A stretch of 64,000 bases of DNA from Comamonadaceae bacterium 2FH (GCA_005503335.1 SCMQ01000013.1:47452-111451); one strand, 5' to 3'. Positions 47,496 to 55,762 are shown, numbered from the stretch's first letter. Notes: a model not told the origin generated them from the sequence alone. Numbers and translations are program-made.

Positions 47496-48299
47496 TGCGC
47501 TTCCAGTTCGTGCACCTCGACGCCACTTCCGCCAACATCCTCCTCGCCCGGAAAAGAGGCCGCCGCTGAGGCGAACTCGAAAAATCTCCCCGGCGGCAGC
47601 GGCGCGCTCAGGTAATACCCCTGGCCTTCGTCGCAACCATGGGCGCGCAGGAAGGCCTGCTGTTCTTCCGTTTCAATGCCTTCGGCGACGACTTTCAGAT
47701 TCAGGTTGTGCGCCAGGGTGATGATGGCCCTGGCCAGGGTCCTGGCATGCGGCGTCGCGGGCACATCGCTGATGAATGAGCGGTCGAGCTTGAGGGTATC
47801 GAACGGAAAGTGCCTCAGGTAATTCAACGAAGAGTAGCCCGTTCCAAAGTCGTCCAGGGACAGCTTGACGCCCGATGCCTTGAGCTCGGAAAGCGCCAAG
47901 GCCGTCTCCTTCACGCGGTGCACCAGCGCGCTCTCCGTCAGTTCCAGACAGCCGGCGTGCGGCAAGACCGGGCGGCCTTCCGCCGTTTTCCAGCGCCGTC
48001 AATCCCTGCTCATATTCATTCAGCCTTGCCTCTATGGCGCCGTCGTGGCGCGATTGCCGCAACGAATCTCCCAGCTCAAAGGCGATTTCCCGGCTCAGCA
48101 TGCGAAGCCCGCCGGCCAGGTTGACCGATTCCGCGACACCGTCGAGACGCCGGACCATGTGGTGAAGAACCGCGACGTTGCCCGCGGCCATCAAGCTCAG
48201 GATCAGAAAGGCTGTGCTGAATTTATGCTGAAGACCGAAACGCCAAGGGCTCTTTGGACGGCTGTTCGGTTGCAGTAGTTGAGTGGCCGAATTAATCAT
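47492..48299 (-). pseudogene. Remnant of a PilJ-type sensor / EAL phosphodiesterase (internal deletion and frameshift)
   Basis: From ATG 48299 the first frame encodes a membrane segment (FSTAFLILSLMAAGNVAVLH) and the start of a PilJ-type sensory domain (ESVNLAGGLRMLSREIAFEL). After about residue 110 sense is lost. In the next frame, from about 47965, the C-terminal half of an EAL domain appears: LELTESALV, then LSLDDFGTGYSSLNYLRHFP and VVAEGIETEEQQAFLRAHGC. The expected rest of the sensor, the second membrane segment, any GGDEF domain and the EAL start with its catalytic Glu are missing. It reads as a deletion-fusion pseudogene and should not be an active phosphodiesterase. Confidence 0.75.
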
Positions 48300-48386
48300 T
48301 TTGTTTTAGTTGACGGCAAAAGCCTTAAAGTCACCCCACCTCGGTTTGCACTGTATTTGTGCGTCATTTTTGTGGGTGCACCATGG

Positions 48387-48605
48387 TCAAGTCCAAAATG
48401 GGGCAAATACAAAATGGGGCCAGGCAGAACAAAATGGGAACCGGAATGCGTCGACCTTCAGGTGGCGCATGCGGATCAGGTCCACAAGCGGGAGCAGCCC
48501 TTTGCGAGCGGCCGAGGGTCTTGCCCCGAAGGGCGGACCGATGTGCTCATCCGCCAGCAGCCGGTGGACGACCTGCCTGGGATACTGAGCGGCGACCAGG
48601 CGGCA
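48387..48605 (-). pseudogene. Unrecognised C-terminal coding remnant downstream of flhC2
   Basis: Directly after the flhC2 stop codon, an open frame of 72 codons without a start reads like real protein (VHRLLADEHIGPPFGARPSA, then RKGLLPLVDLIRMRHLKVDA). It ends at a TGA at 48387. Codon use resembles coding DNA until the last 15 codons, which cross the CAAAATGGG repeats. I do not recognise the family. It may be the tail of a gene truncated when flhDC2 or a mobile element inserted. It could also be chance open frame in GC-rich DNA. Confidence 0.35.
48394..48439 (+). repeat. Three short direct repeats CAAAATGGG(G)
   Basis: CAAAATGGGGC at 48394-48404 and 48410-48420 and CAAAATGGGA at 48430-48439, spaced 16 and 20 bases apart. 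The region is much richer in A than its surroundings. Closely spaced short repeats of this kind occur at ends of IS21-family elements, but no transposase or matching second end was seen. The link to a mobile element is therefore only a suggestion. Confidence 0.45.
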
Positions 48606-48606
48606 C

Positions 48607-49143
48607 TCAATGCATCCGCAAGCCGCCGTTCGCCTTGCCCTTGCCCGCGCGACCCGGCGGATTGCACAGGCCGCAGACGTAGTGCCTGGCGATTTCGTGC
48701 GGGTGCGTCACGAAGCGCCCACCACATCTCGAGCAGGGGGTCATCGCCACCATGCCGTTGTCCATGAACTTCACCAGCCGCCAGGCGCGGGTCACCGAGA
48801 GATGGGGGTTGAGCTCCTGTGTCCGGATTTGCTCCAGATAGAGCTGATAGGCCTTGATGATGGCCTCGATTTCTTCCAGCTCGGTGACCTTGTTCAGGTA
48901 CTCGTGAATGTTCATGAACAACGAGGCGTGAACGTTCGGCTGCCAGGTCATGAACCAGTCCGTCGAAAAGGGCAGCTGCCCCTTGGGCGGCGAGCGGCCC
49001 GCGACTTCCTTGTACAGGCGCAGCAGGCGTTCGTAGGACAGGTCGGTTTCCGCCTCGAGAACCTGGAGGCGGGCATCGAGCCGGATCAGCGCCACGGCGG
49101 TCTCTATCTGCCTGGCCTCGGACAGTATGCTTTTGCTTGCCAT
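48607..49143 (-). CDS. flhC: Flagellar master transcriptional activator subunit FlhC (copy 2)
   Basis: Second complete FlhC, 178 residues, starting MASKSILSEARQIETAVALI. Both zinc-binding cysteine pairs are intact (CSRCGGRF and YVCGLCNPP). Substitutions against copy 1 are scattered and mostly conservative (K to R, D to E, I to V), so selection seems to have kept the protein. It lies 39 bases after flhD2, exactly the spacing of copy 1. It may form its own FlhD4C2 or mixed complexes with copy 1. Confidence 0.95.
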   Translation of the reverse strand: MASKSILSEARQIETAVALIRLDARLQVLEAETDLSYERLLRLYKEVAGRSPPKGQLPFSTDWFMTWQPNVHASLFMNIHEYLNKVTELEEIEAIIKAYQLYLEQIRTQELNPHLSVTRAWRLVKFMDNGMVAMTPCSRCGGRFVTHPHEIARHYVCGLCNPPGRAGKGKANGGLRMH

Positions 49144-49182
49144 GTCGGACTATTGGATGGTGCGAGCTCGGCGCCTGGGCGC

Positions 49183-49515
49183 TCAGGCGGTTTCCTGGTG
49201 CCGGCCCGCCATCACGAGGCTGGCGTGCAGGCGGGAGCTTGCCAGGCGGGCTTGCGGCTTGCCGTGGTTGGTCAGCAGGCCCCACACCAAGTCGTCGTCC
49301 ATGCGCAGGCGGCACAACAAGGTGTTGCCCGCGGCGATTTTCAGGAGTTGCGCGGGGCTCAGTGCCGAGATCATGTCGGCTGTCTCTTCCGAGATGCCCA
49401 GGCGGAACAGGGCTTGCGGGCGATCGGTGCGGATCAGATGCTGGGCCAGCATCAGATACGAAAGATTGGCTTCCCGAATTTCGCTCAAGATTTGGTCGGT
49501 GTGCTTGGATGTCAT
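49183..49515 (-). CDS. flhD: Flagellar master transcriptional activator subunit FlhD (copy 2)
   Basis: Second complete FlhD of 110 residues (MTSKHTDQILSEIREANLSY), with the core ALFRLGISEETADMISALSP preserved. It is about 83% identical to copy 1 by eye, without frameshift or truncation. Upstream sequence differs fully from that of copy 1: it is AT-rich and has an FNR-like box at 49591-49604. It is divergent from the second cheW-mcp unit, so the region looks like a small motility module. Confidence 0.95.
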   Translation of the reverse strand: MTSKHTDQILSEIREANLSYLMLAQHLIRTDRPQALFRLGISEETADMISALSPAQLLKIAAGNTLLCRLRMDDDLVWGLLTNHGKPQARLASSRLHASLVMAGRHQETA

Positions 49516-49590
49516 GATTTATTGGTAGTTAATTGGCAACCATTCAGCATTGACTGCGGATTAATCCTATCGTTTGCCCGTGTCAATCGC

Positions 49591-49604
49591 GTGATCTGGG
49601 TCAA
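49591..49604 (-). promoter_or_regulatory. Candidate FNR/ANR box upstream of flhD2
   Basis: On the minus strand TTGACCCAGATCAC, matching 8 of 10 defined positions of TTGAT-N4-ATCAA. A TAGGAT -10-like hexamer on the same strand at 49564-49569 is placed so that the box centre would be at about -41, the position of class II FNR activation. This is a pattern match only; no FNR gene is in the window. Confidence 0.45.
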
Positions 49605-49810
49605 ACGACAGAAAAAACAAAAGGCGCCCTCACCGCGCGCAAGGCCTGCAAGTCAGCAGCGTTGCGTTCGGGTGGGGACGCCTTTGTCCGGGGGGAGAGC
49701 GGTCTGGCCCGCCGTTGGGCCGCGCCACTCAAACGACCCTTTTATGGGTCTTTTGTGAGATTAAGCAAACGCTGTGCCAGCCTCGTGTCATACGCCAGTC
49801 CGTCCCAGGC

Positions 49811-49837
49811 TCAAGTTGAGCGCGGAATTGACGAAAA
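49811..49837 (+). promoter_or_regulatory. Sigma-28 (FliA) promoter of cheW2-mcp3
   Basis: TCAAGTTG at 49811-49818, an 11-base spacer, and GACGAAAA at 49830-49837 (6 of 8 bases of GCCGATAA). The start would lie about 48 bases before the cheW2 ATG. It is weaker than the others but has the same TCAAGTT -35 and exact spacing. Confidence 0.6.
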
Positions 49838-49891
49838 CCCAGAGGTGCAAATTTGCCGATCGGCCAATATCCCGTAACAAAGGAAACACCA

Positions 49892-50419
49892 ATGAGCCTG
49901 ACCACCGCGACGCAAGCCGGCACCGCAGCGACACCTCGCGTTGTCGCCACGGATGCAGCGCACACCTCCATACGCGAATTCCTGGCCTTCAAGCTCGGCG
50001 CCGAGGAATACGGCATCGACATCCTGCGTGTGCAGGAAATCCGCTCCTACGAGGCGCCGACGCGCATCGCCAACGCACCGCCGTTCGTCAAGGGGGTGGT
50101 CAACCTGCGCGGCGTGATCGTGCCCATCGTGGACCTTCGGCTTAAGTTCAACCTGGAGCGGGCCGACTGCAACAGCGTCACCGTCGTGATCGTCCTCAAC
50201 ATCGCCGAGCGCGTGATGGGCGTGGTGGTCGATGCCGTCTCCGACGTGATCACGCTGGCGTCCGAACACTTGCGTCCTGTGCCCGAATTCAATTCGGCCG
50301 TCGCAAGCGAACACCTGTTGGCCATCGGTGCGGTCGCCGACCGCATGCTGATCCTGCTCGACATCGAAAAGCTCATGACCAGCCCTGAGATGGGGCTGGT
50401 CGAGAAGACCTTGCAGTAA
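49892..50419 (+). CDS. cheW: Chemotaxis coupling protein CheW (copy 2)
   Basis: Second CheW, 175 residues, from ATG 49892 with AAAGGAAA upstream. The CheW domain ([20 protein letters not shown], then [20 protein letters not shown]) is complete. It shares long blocks with copy 1 but has a different N-terminus and tail ([12 protein letters not shown]). It is transcribed with the receptor gene 34 bases downstream, and probably serves that receptor while sharing the CheA at 37079. Confidence 0.95.
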   Translation: MSLTTATQAGTAATPRVVATDAAHTSIREFLAFKLGAEEYGIDILRVQEIRSYEAPTRIANAPPFVKGVVNLRGVIVPIVDLRLKFNLERADCNSVTVVIVLNIAERVMGVVVDAVSDVITLASEHLRPVPEFNSAVASEHLLAIGAVADRMLILLDIEKLMTSPEMGLVEKTLQ

Positions 50420-50453
50420 GCGGTCTGACTCCATTTTTCAAAGGGAAGGCAAT

Positions 50454-52184
50454 ATGAATTTCAATGACATGAAAATCTCCACCCGGCTCACGCTCGGGTT
50501 CGGCATCCTGGCGCTGCTGTTCATCTTGATGGGCGGCATCTCGCTCGCGAAGATGGCCACCGTGGACGAAGCGTTCGGAAAAGTGATCGACGAGCGCATA
50601 CCGCGGGTCGCGTTGCTCAATACCGTCAAGAACAATGTCGACAACATCCGGGTCTCGATGCGCAACATGCTCATCATGAACGACCCGGCCGAGGTGAAGC
50701 GGCAGGAGGAAAGCATCCTGTCCGCCAGGAAGACCATAGGCGACGCGCTGGACAAGCTGCAGGCCGAGATCCGCAACGAGAAGGGCAAGGCCCTCCTGGC
50801 CAAGATCGTCGAGGCGCGCGCCAACTTCGTGTCGCTCCAAAACAAGTTCATTGAGCTCGTGACCGCGGGCAAGCACGACGACGCCCAGACGCACCTGTTG
50901 ACGGTCGTTCGCCCGGCGCAGCAGGCCTACAACGCGACGGTCGACGACATGCTCAAGTTCCAGGGCGAGCTGCTGAAGGAATCCGCCGCCGACGCCAGCG
51001 CGGCCGTGGCAGGCGTCAAGACCGCCATCTGGGTCTCGGGATCGATCGTCCTGGTGCTGGCGGTTCTGATGGCCATCTGGATCATCCGCTCGATTACCCG
51101 CCCTATCAGCCAGGCGGTGGAGGTCTCGCGGGCCGTGGCCGCAGGCGACCTGAGCATGCAGTTCGAAGCCGACGGCAAAAGCGAAACCGCGCAACTGCTG
51201 ATCGCGCTCAAGGAGATGCAGGCCGGCCTGGCCAATGTGGTGGGCACGGTGCGTCAGAACGCCGAATCGGTGGCCACGGCCAGCGCCCAGATCGCGCAGG
51301 GTAACAACGACTTGTCCAGCCGCACGGAAGAGCAGGCCAGCGCGCTGGAGGAGACCGCCGCGTCGATGGAACAGCTCGGCTCGACTGTCAAGCAAAACGC
51401 CGACAACGCCCGGCAGGCCAACCAGCTGGCGCTGGGCGCTTCGACGGTCGCGGTGAAGGGCGGCGAGGTCGTCGGCCAGGTGGTGGACACCATGAAGGGC
51501 ATCAACGACAGCTCCAAGAAGATCGCCGACATCATCAGCGTGATCGACGGCATCGCCTTCCAGACCAACATCCTGGCGCTCAATGCCGCGGTGGAGGCTG
51601 CGCGCGCCGGCGAGCAGGGCAGGGGTTTCGCGGTGGTGGCCGGCGAGGTACGCAACCTCGCGCAGCGCAGCGCCGAAGCAGCCAAGGAGATCAAGGGACT
51701 GATCGAGGACAGCGTCGGGCGGGTCGAGCAGGGCACCCAACTGGTCGACCAGGCGGGCGCGACCATGAACGAAATCGTCACCGCGATCAAGCGCGTGACC
51801 GACATCATGGGCGAGATCAGCAGCGCCAGCGCCGAGCAGAGCGCGGGCGTGGCGCAGGTGGGAGAAGCCGTCACGCAAATGGACCAGGCCACGCAGCAGA
51901 ATGCGGCGCTGGTCGAGGAAAGCGCCGCCGCGGCCGAAAGCCTGAAGCAGCAGGCACAGCAGCTGGTGCAGGGTGTCGCGGTGTTCAAGCTGGCGCAGGC
52001 CAGCCAAGCGACTGCTCCCGTGCCGGCGGCGGCCGCTGCCGCCTGGAAGGGCCTCGAGCGGCGCGGCCCGGAGCGTGCGCGGAACGTGGCCCGCCCGCAG
52101 TTCCGCGCCAGGGCCGAGCCCATTGCAGACGCCGAAGCTGCCGCGCGCAAGACCGGCACCGACGGGGAGTGGACCGGCTTCTGA
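50454..52184 (+). CDS. Methyl-accepting chemotaxis protein (mcp 3)
   Basis: Receptor of 576 residues: membrane segment 1 ([20 protein letters not shown]), a 4HB_MCP four-helix periplasmic domain (about residues 33-190), membrane segment 2 ([20 protein letters not shown]), HAMP ([20 protein letters not shown]) and the signalling domain with the usual tip. It ends DGEWTGF, a WTxF tether for CheR/CheB like that of mcp 2. A Rho-independent terminator follows. Ligand unknown; 4HB receptors often sense small metabolites. Confidence 0.94.
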   Translation: MNFNDMKISTRLTLGFGILALLFILMGGISLAKMATVDEAFGKVIDERIPRVALLNTVKNNVDNIRVSMRNMLIMNDPAEVKRQEESILSARKTIGDALDKLQAEIRNEKGKALLAKIVEARANFVSLQNKFIELVTAGKHDDAQTHLLTVVRPAQQAYNATVDDMLKFQGELLKESAADASAAVAGVKTAIWVSGSIVLVLAVLMAIWIIRSITRPISQAVEVSRAVAAGDLSMQFEADGKSETAQLLIALKEMQAGLANVVGTVRQNAESVATASAQIAQGNNDLSSRTEEQASALEETAASMEQLGSTVKQNADNARQANQLALGASTVAVKGGEVVGQVVDTMKGINDSSKKIADIISVIDGIAFQTNILALNAAVEAARAGEQGRGFAVVAGEVRNLAQRSAEAAKEIKGLIEDSVGRVEQGTQLVDQAGATMNEIVTAIKRVTDIMGEISSASAEQSAGVAQVGEAVTQMDQATQQNAALVEESAAAAESLKQQAQQLVQGVAVFKLAQASQATAPVPAAAAAAWKGLERRGPERARNVARPQFRARAEPIADAEAAARKTGTDGEWTGF

Positions 52185-52201
52185 GTTACTGCAGCCGGCC
52201 A

Positions 52202-52237
52202 AACGGGGCAGGACCGCAAGGTCCGTCCCGTTTTTTT
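52202..52237 (+). terminator. Rho-independent terminator after mcp 3
   Basis: AACGGGGCAGGACC - GCAA - GGTCCGTCCCGTT forms a stem with one small mismatch, followed by a run of seven T. It lies 17 bases after the mcp 3 stop codon. Confidence 0.9.
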
Positions 52238-52353
52238 CATGCCCATGACTTAACATAATGCAAATTGTGTAAAGTAAAATGCGCGAGAATCAACAAAGTG
52301 CGACAGCCTCAGGAATCCGGACAGCCCTGGCACGGCTGCCCGGTCCTTCATCC

Positions 52354-52812
52354 TCAGGGCTTGGCCGGCTCTTCCCGGCGAATCAGCAAGACCGGCACGG
52401 GGCTGGTCCTGGCGACCAGCTCGGCGTTGCTGCCCAGGGCCATGCGGCTGAAGCCGCGGCGCCCGTGCGTGCCCATGACGACCAGTTCACAGTGGTGCTG
52501 CTTGGCCTGGGCCACGATGACATCGGCCACACGCTCCTGGGCGACTTCGCGCAGCACGGTCTCGCAATGCACGCCCTTGTTCTCGGCGGCGTGCTTTCCC
52601 TTGTTGAGCACTTCCAGGCCGTAATGCCTCAGGCCCTTGAGCATGTCCTGGTAGTTCGCCACGGCGGACATTTCGACCAGCATGGCGAAATCGTCCACGA
52701 TGTGCAGCAGCACAAGCCGGGCCTTGAGCTGGGCCGCCAGACCGATGGCCTCCTGCAGGCCCGATTCGGCCGTGTCGCTGCCATCCAGGGGAACAAGAAT
52801 TCGCTGGTACAT
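52354..52812 (-). CDS. Universal stress protein (UspA family)
   Basis: A cytoplasmic nucleotide-binding stress protein of 152 residues. It has the N-terminal strand MYQRILVPLDGSDTAESGLQ and the ATP-binding signature VVMGTHGRRGFSRMALGSNA (G-2X-G-9X-G-S), then SPVPVLLIR, all typical of ATP-binding UspA members. GAGGAG precedes ATG 52812. It is a single gene, convergent with the mcp 3 transcript. Its exact role cannot be read from sequence. Confidence 0.94.
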   Translation of the reverse strand: MYQRILVPLDGSDTAESGLQEAIGLAAQLKARLVLLHIVDDFAMLVEMSAVANYQDMLKGLRHYGLEVLNKGKHAAENKGVHCETVLREVAQERVADVIVAQAKQHHCELVVMGTHGRRGFSRMALGSNAELVARTSPVPVLLIRREEPAKP

Positions 52813-53054
52813 GGGGGCTCCTCATGGGCCGGAAAACCGATGAAGCCCGCCGCCGGCCATCCGTACGGGCCAAGTCATTCTGGCGCGTCTGGGCGCACCA
52901 TGCATCCTGTTACGCCCCGGGTTGCGATAGGTCACATTGGCCCCGTCCGCCTGCGCTACATTAGGCCCAGCATATAGGGCGAGTCGGCCGCTGGGCCGGC
53001 TGCGGCAGCAGCGCCCCTCGCCTTTCCTCGTCGACGTCCAGGAGGTTCACAACC

Positions 53055-53789
53055 ATGAGCCATGGCAGTGACTTTGCGTTTAAGGCCCCGCTTGGCGGGC
53101 ATGGGCACGGCCGGGCCAGGATGCCGCTGGTTCGCACCCGCGTGGGCAGTCTGCCCGCGGTCGTCCTCGGCGACGCCCAGCGCGAACTCTGGTCCGAGCC
53201 CGCCGCGCCGGCGCGTGTGCGCGCAAGCGCCGGCAGTGCCATCTTGTCGGGCCCCTGGCTGTTGCGCACCGTGGTCCTGCTGCCGCGCGCGCATGGGCTC
53301 CTCCAGGGCGGGCCCTCAGCCGCCGCCGGCTGGTTCGGCGAGGTGCACCGCCGCTGGCTGCAGGCGCAGGGCATCGCCGGCGCCGCGGTCTACCTCGGAC
53401 GCAAGACCCAGCATTGGGCCTGCTTCGCGGAGCGCGCGCCCGGCGAAGTGGTGGTCGGCGAACGCAAGATCGTCGGCATCGCCCAGGCTTGGTTGCCGGG
53501 TGGGCTGCTGCTGAGCTCGGGCGTGCTGCTTTCTCCCCCGCCCTGGTCCCTGCTCTGTTCGGCGCTGCACCGCCCCTACAGCGCGACCGCCCTGCTGGAG
53601 GCCTTGAGCGTCAGTGCGGCCGACTGCCTGGGGCGGGCGGTCGATGCCCAGGCCTGGGCCGACGGCCTGCGCTATGCGTTGCGGCTGGCGCTGTCGCTTG
53701 CGGGCGTGGCGGCGCCAGGATCCGTCATGAGGGCCGAGACGGTGGCCCCGCTTGCCACATGTCTGGGGTTGCAGGGGCCAGTGGCCTGA
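53055..53789 (+). CDS. Lipoate-protein ligase-like protein (BPL/LplA/LipB fold), divergent
   Basis: A 244-residue protein resembling the lipoate/biotin ligase fold. The best block is VVGERKIVGIAQAWLPGGLL, with Lys138 where LplA has its catalytic lysine. The ligand-binding loop, normally an R-x-x-G-G-G-A-V sequence, reads RVRASAGSAILSGPW, which is degenerate. Activity as a true ligase is therefore uncertain. AGGAGG at 53040-53045 gives a strong start. It stands alone between a stress-protein gene and a convergent ankyrin gene. Confidence 0.55.
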   Translation: MSHGSDFAFKAPLGGHGHGRARMPLVRTRVGSLPAVVLGDAQRELWSEPAAPARVRASAGSAILSGPWLLRTVVLLPRAHGLLQGGPSAAAGWFGEVHRRWLQAQGIAGAAVYLGRKTQHWACFAERAPGEVVVGERKIVGIAQAWLPGGLLLSSGVLLSPPPWSLLCSALHRPYSATALLEALSVSAADCLGRAVDAQAWADGLRYALRLALSLAGVAAPGSVMRAETVAPLATCLGLQGPVA

Positions 53790-53810
53790 CTCAGCGCATG
53801 CCGGACCGCC

Positions 53811-54467
53811 TCACCAGCTGCCGCGCGGCTGGCGTGCGCGCACCGCAGCCGCGATCAGATCGGCCACGTCCTTGCGGTTGCCACGGAAGGCGAAATCGAT
53901 CGCGCTCAGGCCCAGCCGGTTTTTCAGCAATGGGTCGGCGCCGGCGTCCAGCAGCAGCTGCACCGCCTGCGGCGTGCCGTAATGCGCGGCCATCATCAGG
54001 GGCGTGCTGCCGTTGGGCGACTCGGCGTCGATGTAGGCATGCTCGTCCAGCAGCAGCTGCATGAGCTCGAGGTGGCCATGGGTGGCCGCGTAATGCAGCG
54101 GCGCCCAGCCGGGCTTGTTCACATCCGCGCCACGGGCGATCAGCAGGCGGGCCAGTTCGAGCTGGCCCTTGAGCGCGGCCATCATGAGCGGGCTTTCGTC
54201 CTGGGCGCTGCGCGCCTCGACGTCGGTCTTGGGCCAGTCGATCAGCGTGCGCGCCACCTTGGGCGAGGGCTCGCGCACCGCGAGGTACAGGCCGTGCAGG
54301 CCCTTGGGGTCGCGGGTATTGGGGTCGAAGCCGCGTTGCAGCAAGGACTGGACGGTGCGCGCATCGTCCTGCTGCACGGCCTTGAAAAAGTCCTCATAGG
54401 AACCCGCGTGAGCGACGGAAAGTCCAATAATGACAAATAGATAGAAAATTTTCTTCATCTGATTCAT
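53811..54467 (-). CDS. Periplasmic ankyrin-repeat protein
   Basis: ATG 54467 overlaps the tatD stop by one ATGA and gives 218 residues. The N-terminus is a Sec signal (MKKIFYLFVIIGLSVAHAG), so the protein is probably periplasmic. At least four ankyrin repeats follow, including SPLMMAALKGQLELARLLIA, APLHYAATHGHLELMQLLLD and TPLMMAAHYGTPQAVQLLLD. Such proteins bind other proteins; the partner is unknown. Coupling with tatD is common in related bacteria by my recollection. Confidence 0.88.
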   Translation of the reverse strand: MNQMKKIFYLFVIIGLSVAHAGSYEDFFKAVQQDDARTVQSLLQRGFDPNTRDPKGLHGLYLAVREPSPKVARTLIDWPKTDVEARSAQDESPLMMAALKGQLELARLLIARGADVNKPGWAPLHYAATHGHLELMQLLLDEHAYIDAESPNGSTPLMMAAHYGTPQAVQLLLDAGADPLLKNRLGLSAIDFAFRGNRKDVADLIAAAVRARQPRGSW

Positions 54468-55273
54468 CACGATTGAACGCGCGTGAACAGGCGCTCGAAA
54501 TTGGCGCTGGTATGCTGGGCAATCTGCTCCACCGGGCATTGGCGCAGCTCAGCCAACTGCCGGGCCACGAAGGGCACGTAGGAGGGGTTGTTGGTCTTGC
54601 CGCGGTAGGGCACGGGGGCGAGGTAGGGGCTGTCGGTCTCGATCAGCAGGCGGTCGGCGGGCACCAGGCGCGCCACCTCGCGCAGGTCCTGGGCGCTCTT
54701 GAAGGTCAGGATGCCGGAGAACGAGATGTAGTAGCCCAGGTCCAGCGCCGCGCGCGCCACCTCACGGGTCTCGGTGAAGCAGTGGAACACGCCACCGGCC
54801 GCCTGGCTGCCGCCGTCCTCGCCCTCCTCTTTCAGGATGGCCAGGGTGTCGTCCGAGGCGCTGCGCGTATGGATGACCAGCGGCAGGCGCGCCTCGCGCG
54901 CGGCGCGGATGTGGGTGCGAAAACGCCGGCGCTGCCACTCCAGGTCGGCCACCGCCCGGCCGCCCTTGCGTTCGTCCATCTGGTAGTAGTCCAGGCCGGT
55001 CTCGCCAATGGCCACCACGCGCGGCAAGGCGGCGCGCGCCACCAGGTCGGCCTGGCTGGGCTCGGTCACGCCCTCGTTGTCCGGATGCACGCCGACCGTG
55101 GCCCAGAAGTTGTCGTAGCGCAGGGCCAGGGCGTGGACCTCGGGAAATTCTTCCATGGTCGTGCAGATGCACAGCGCGCGGCTGACCTGGGCCTGGGCCA
55201 TGGCCTCGCGGATCGCGGGCAGCTGCTCCGCCAGCTCGGGGAAGGTCAGGTGGCAATGGGAATCGGTGAACAT
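54467..55273 (-). CDS. tatD: TatD-family metal-dependent deoxyribonuclease
   Basis: TatD enzymes are TIM-barrel, metal-dependent DNA exonucleases. ATG 55273 gives 268 residues starting [21 protein letters not shown] 55291 is possible. Metal-binding motifs are [32 protein letters not shown] and [20 protein letters not shown], all intact. It is the downstream part of a leftward block with pilZ, holB, tmk and mltG. Confidence 0.95.
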   Translation of the reverse strand: MFTDSHCHLTFPELAEQLPAIREAMAQAQVSRALCICTTMEEFPEVHALALRYDNFWATVGVHPDNEGVTEPSQADLVARAALPRVVAIGETGLDYYQMDERKGGRAVADLEWQRRRFRTHIRAAREARLPLVIHTRSASDDTLAILKEEGEDGGSQAAGGVFHCFTETREVARAALDLGYYISFSGILTFKSAQDLREVARLVPADRLLIETDSPYLAPVPYRGKTNNPSYVPFVARQLAELRQCPVEQIAQHTSANFERLFTRVQS

Positions 55274-55342
55274 GGCATCCAAAAAAATCATGCCGACCTG
55301 GGGGCCGGCAGCGTCAGCAAAGTCGCAGGGCCCGCTCGGGCG

Positions 55343-55705
55343 TCAAATCGTCTGTGTGGGCCGGTCCGAGGTCAGGTGGGCGCCCAGCAGCTCCTCGATC
55401 TTGATCTTGAGCAGCCGGGACTTTTCATCGGAGGGAAAGCGCACACCCACGCCCTGCGTGCGGCCCCCCACGGCGCGCGCCGGCGTGATCCAGGCCACCT
55501 TGCCCGCCACCGGGTAGCGTTGCGGGTCCTCGGGCAGGCTGAGCAATACGTAGACATCGTCGCCCAGCCGGTAGTCGCGCGTGGTGGGGATGAAGATCCC
55601 CCCTTCGGCGAACAGGGGGATGTAGGCCGCGTACAGCGCGGCCTTCTCCTTGATGGCGAGCTGGATGACGCTGGGGCGCGGCGCGATGGGTGGGGTCTGG
55701 CTCAT
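55343..55705 (-). CDS. pilZ: PilZ-domain protein (type IV pilus assembly PilZ)
   Basis: ATG 55705 (MSQTPPIAPRPSVIQLAIKE) gives 120 residues, the length of pilus-assembly PilZ. Conserved blocks are IKEKAALYAAYIPLFAEGGI and FIPTTRDYRLGDDVYVLLSL. GVGVRFPSDE occurs near the end. The RxxxR and D/NxSxxG cyclic-di-GMP motifs are absent, as in true PilZ, which acts in type IV pilus biogenesis without binding the nucleotide. Placed between holB and tatD, the usual position in beta- and gammaproteobacteria. Confidence 0.9.
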   Translation of the reverse strand: MSQTPPIAPRPSVIQLAIKEKAALYAAYIPLFAEGGIFIPTTRDYRLGDDVYVLLSLPEDPQRYPVAGKVAWITPARAVGGRTQGVGVRFPSDEKSRLLKIKIEELLGAHLTSDRPTQTI

Positions 55706-55762
55706 GGACACGGTATCAGGCTGCCGAGTGTAGCGTGACAAATCCGCTCAAGGGCCTGGCAC

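Larger units (their letters stand above)
49516..49891. promoter_or_regulatory. Divergent flhD2 / cheW2 intergenic region (376 bp)
   Basis: No gene is seen. From left to right it holds an AT-rich flhD2 leader (49516-49570) with TAGGAT on the minus strand (49564-49569), TTGACA on the minus strand (49581-49586) and an FNR-like box (49591-49604). An A-rich patch and an imperfect long inverted repeat follow (AAAGGCGCCCTCACC near 49620 against GGTGGGGACGCCTTT near 49675). The cheW2 sigma-28 promoter is at 49811-49837. Confidence 0.6.

Noticed and set aside
48387..48439. Insertion sequence end at the CAAAATGGG repeats
   Set aside because: No transposase frame, no second end and no target duplication could be identified. 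Kept only as a repeat and a question.
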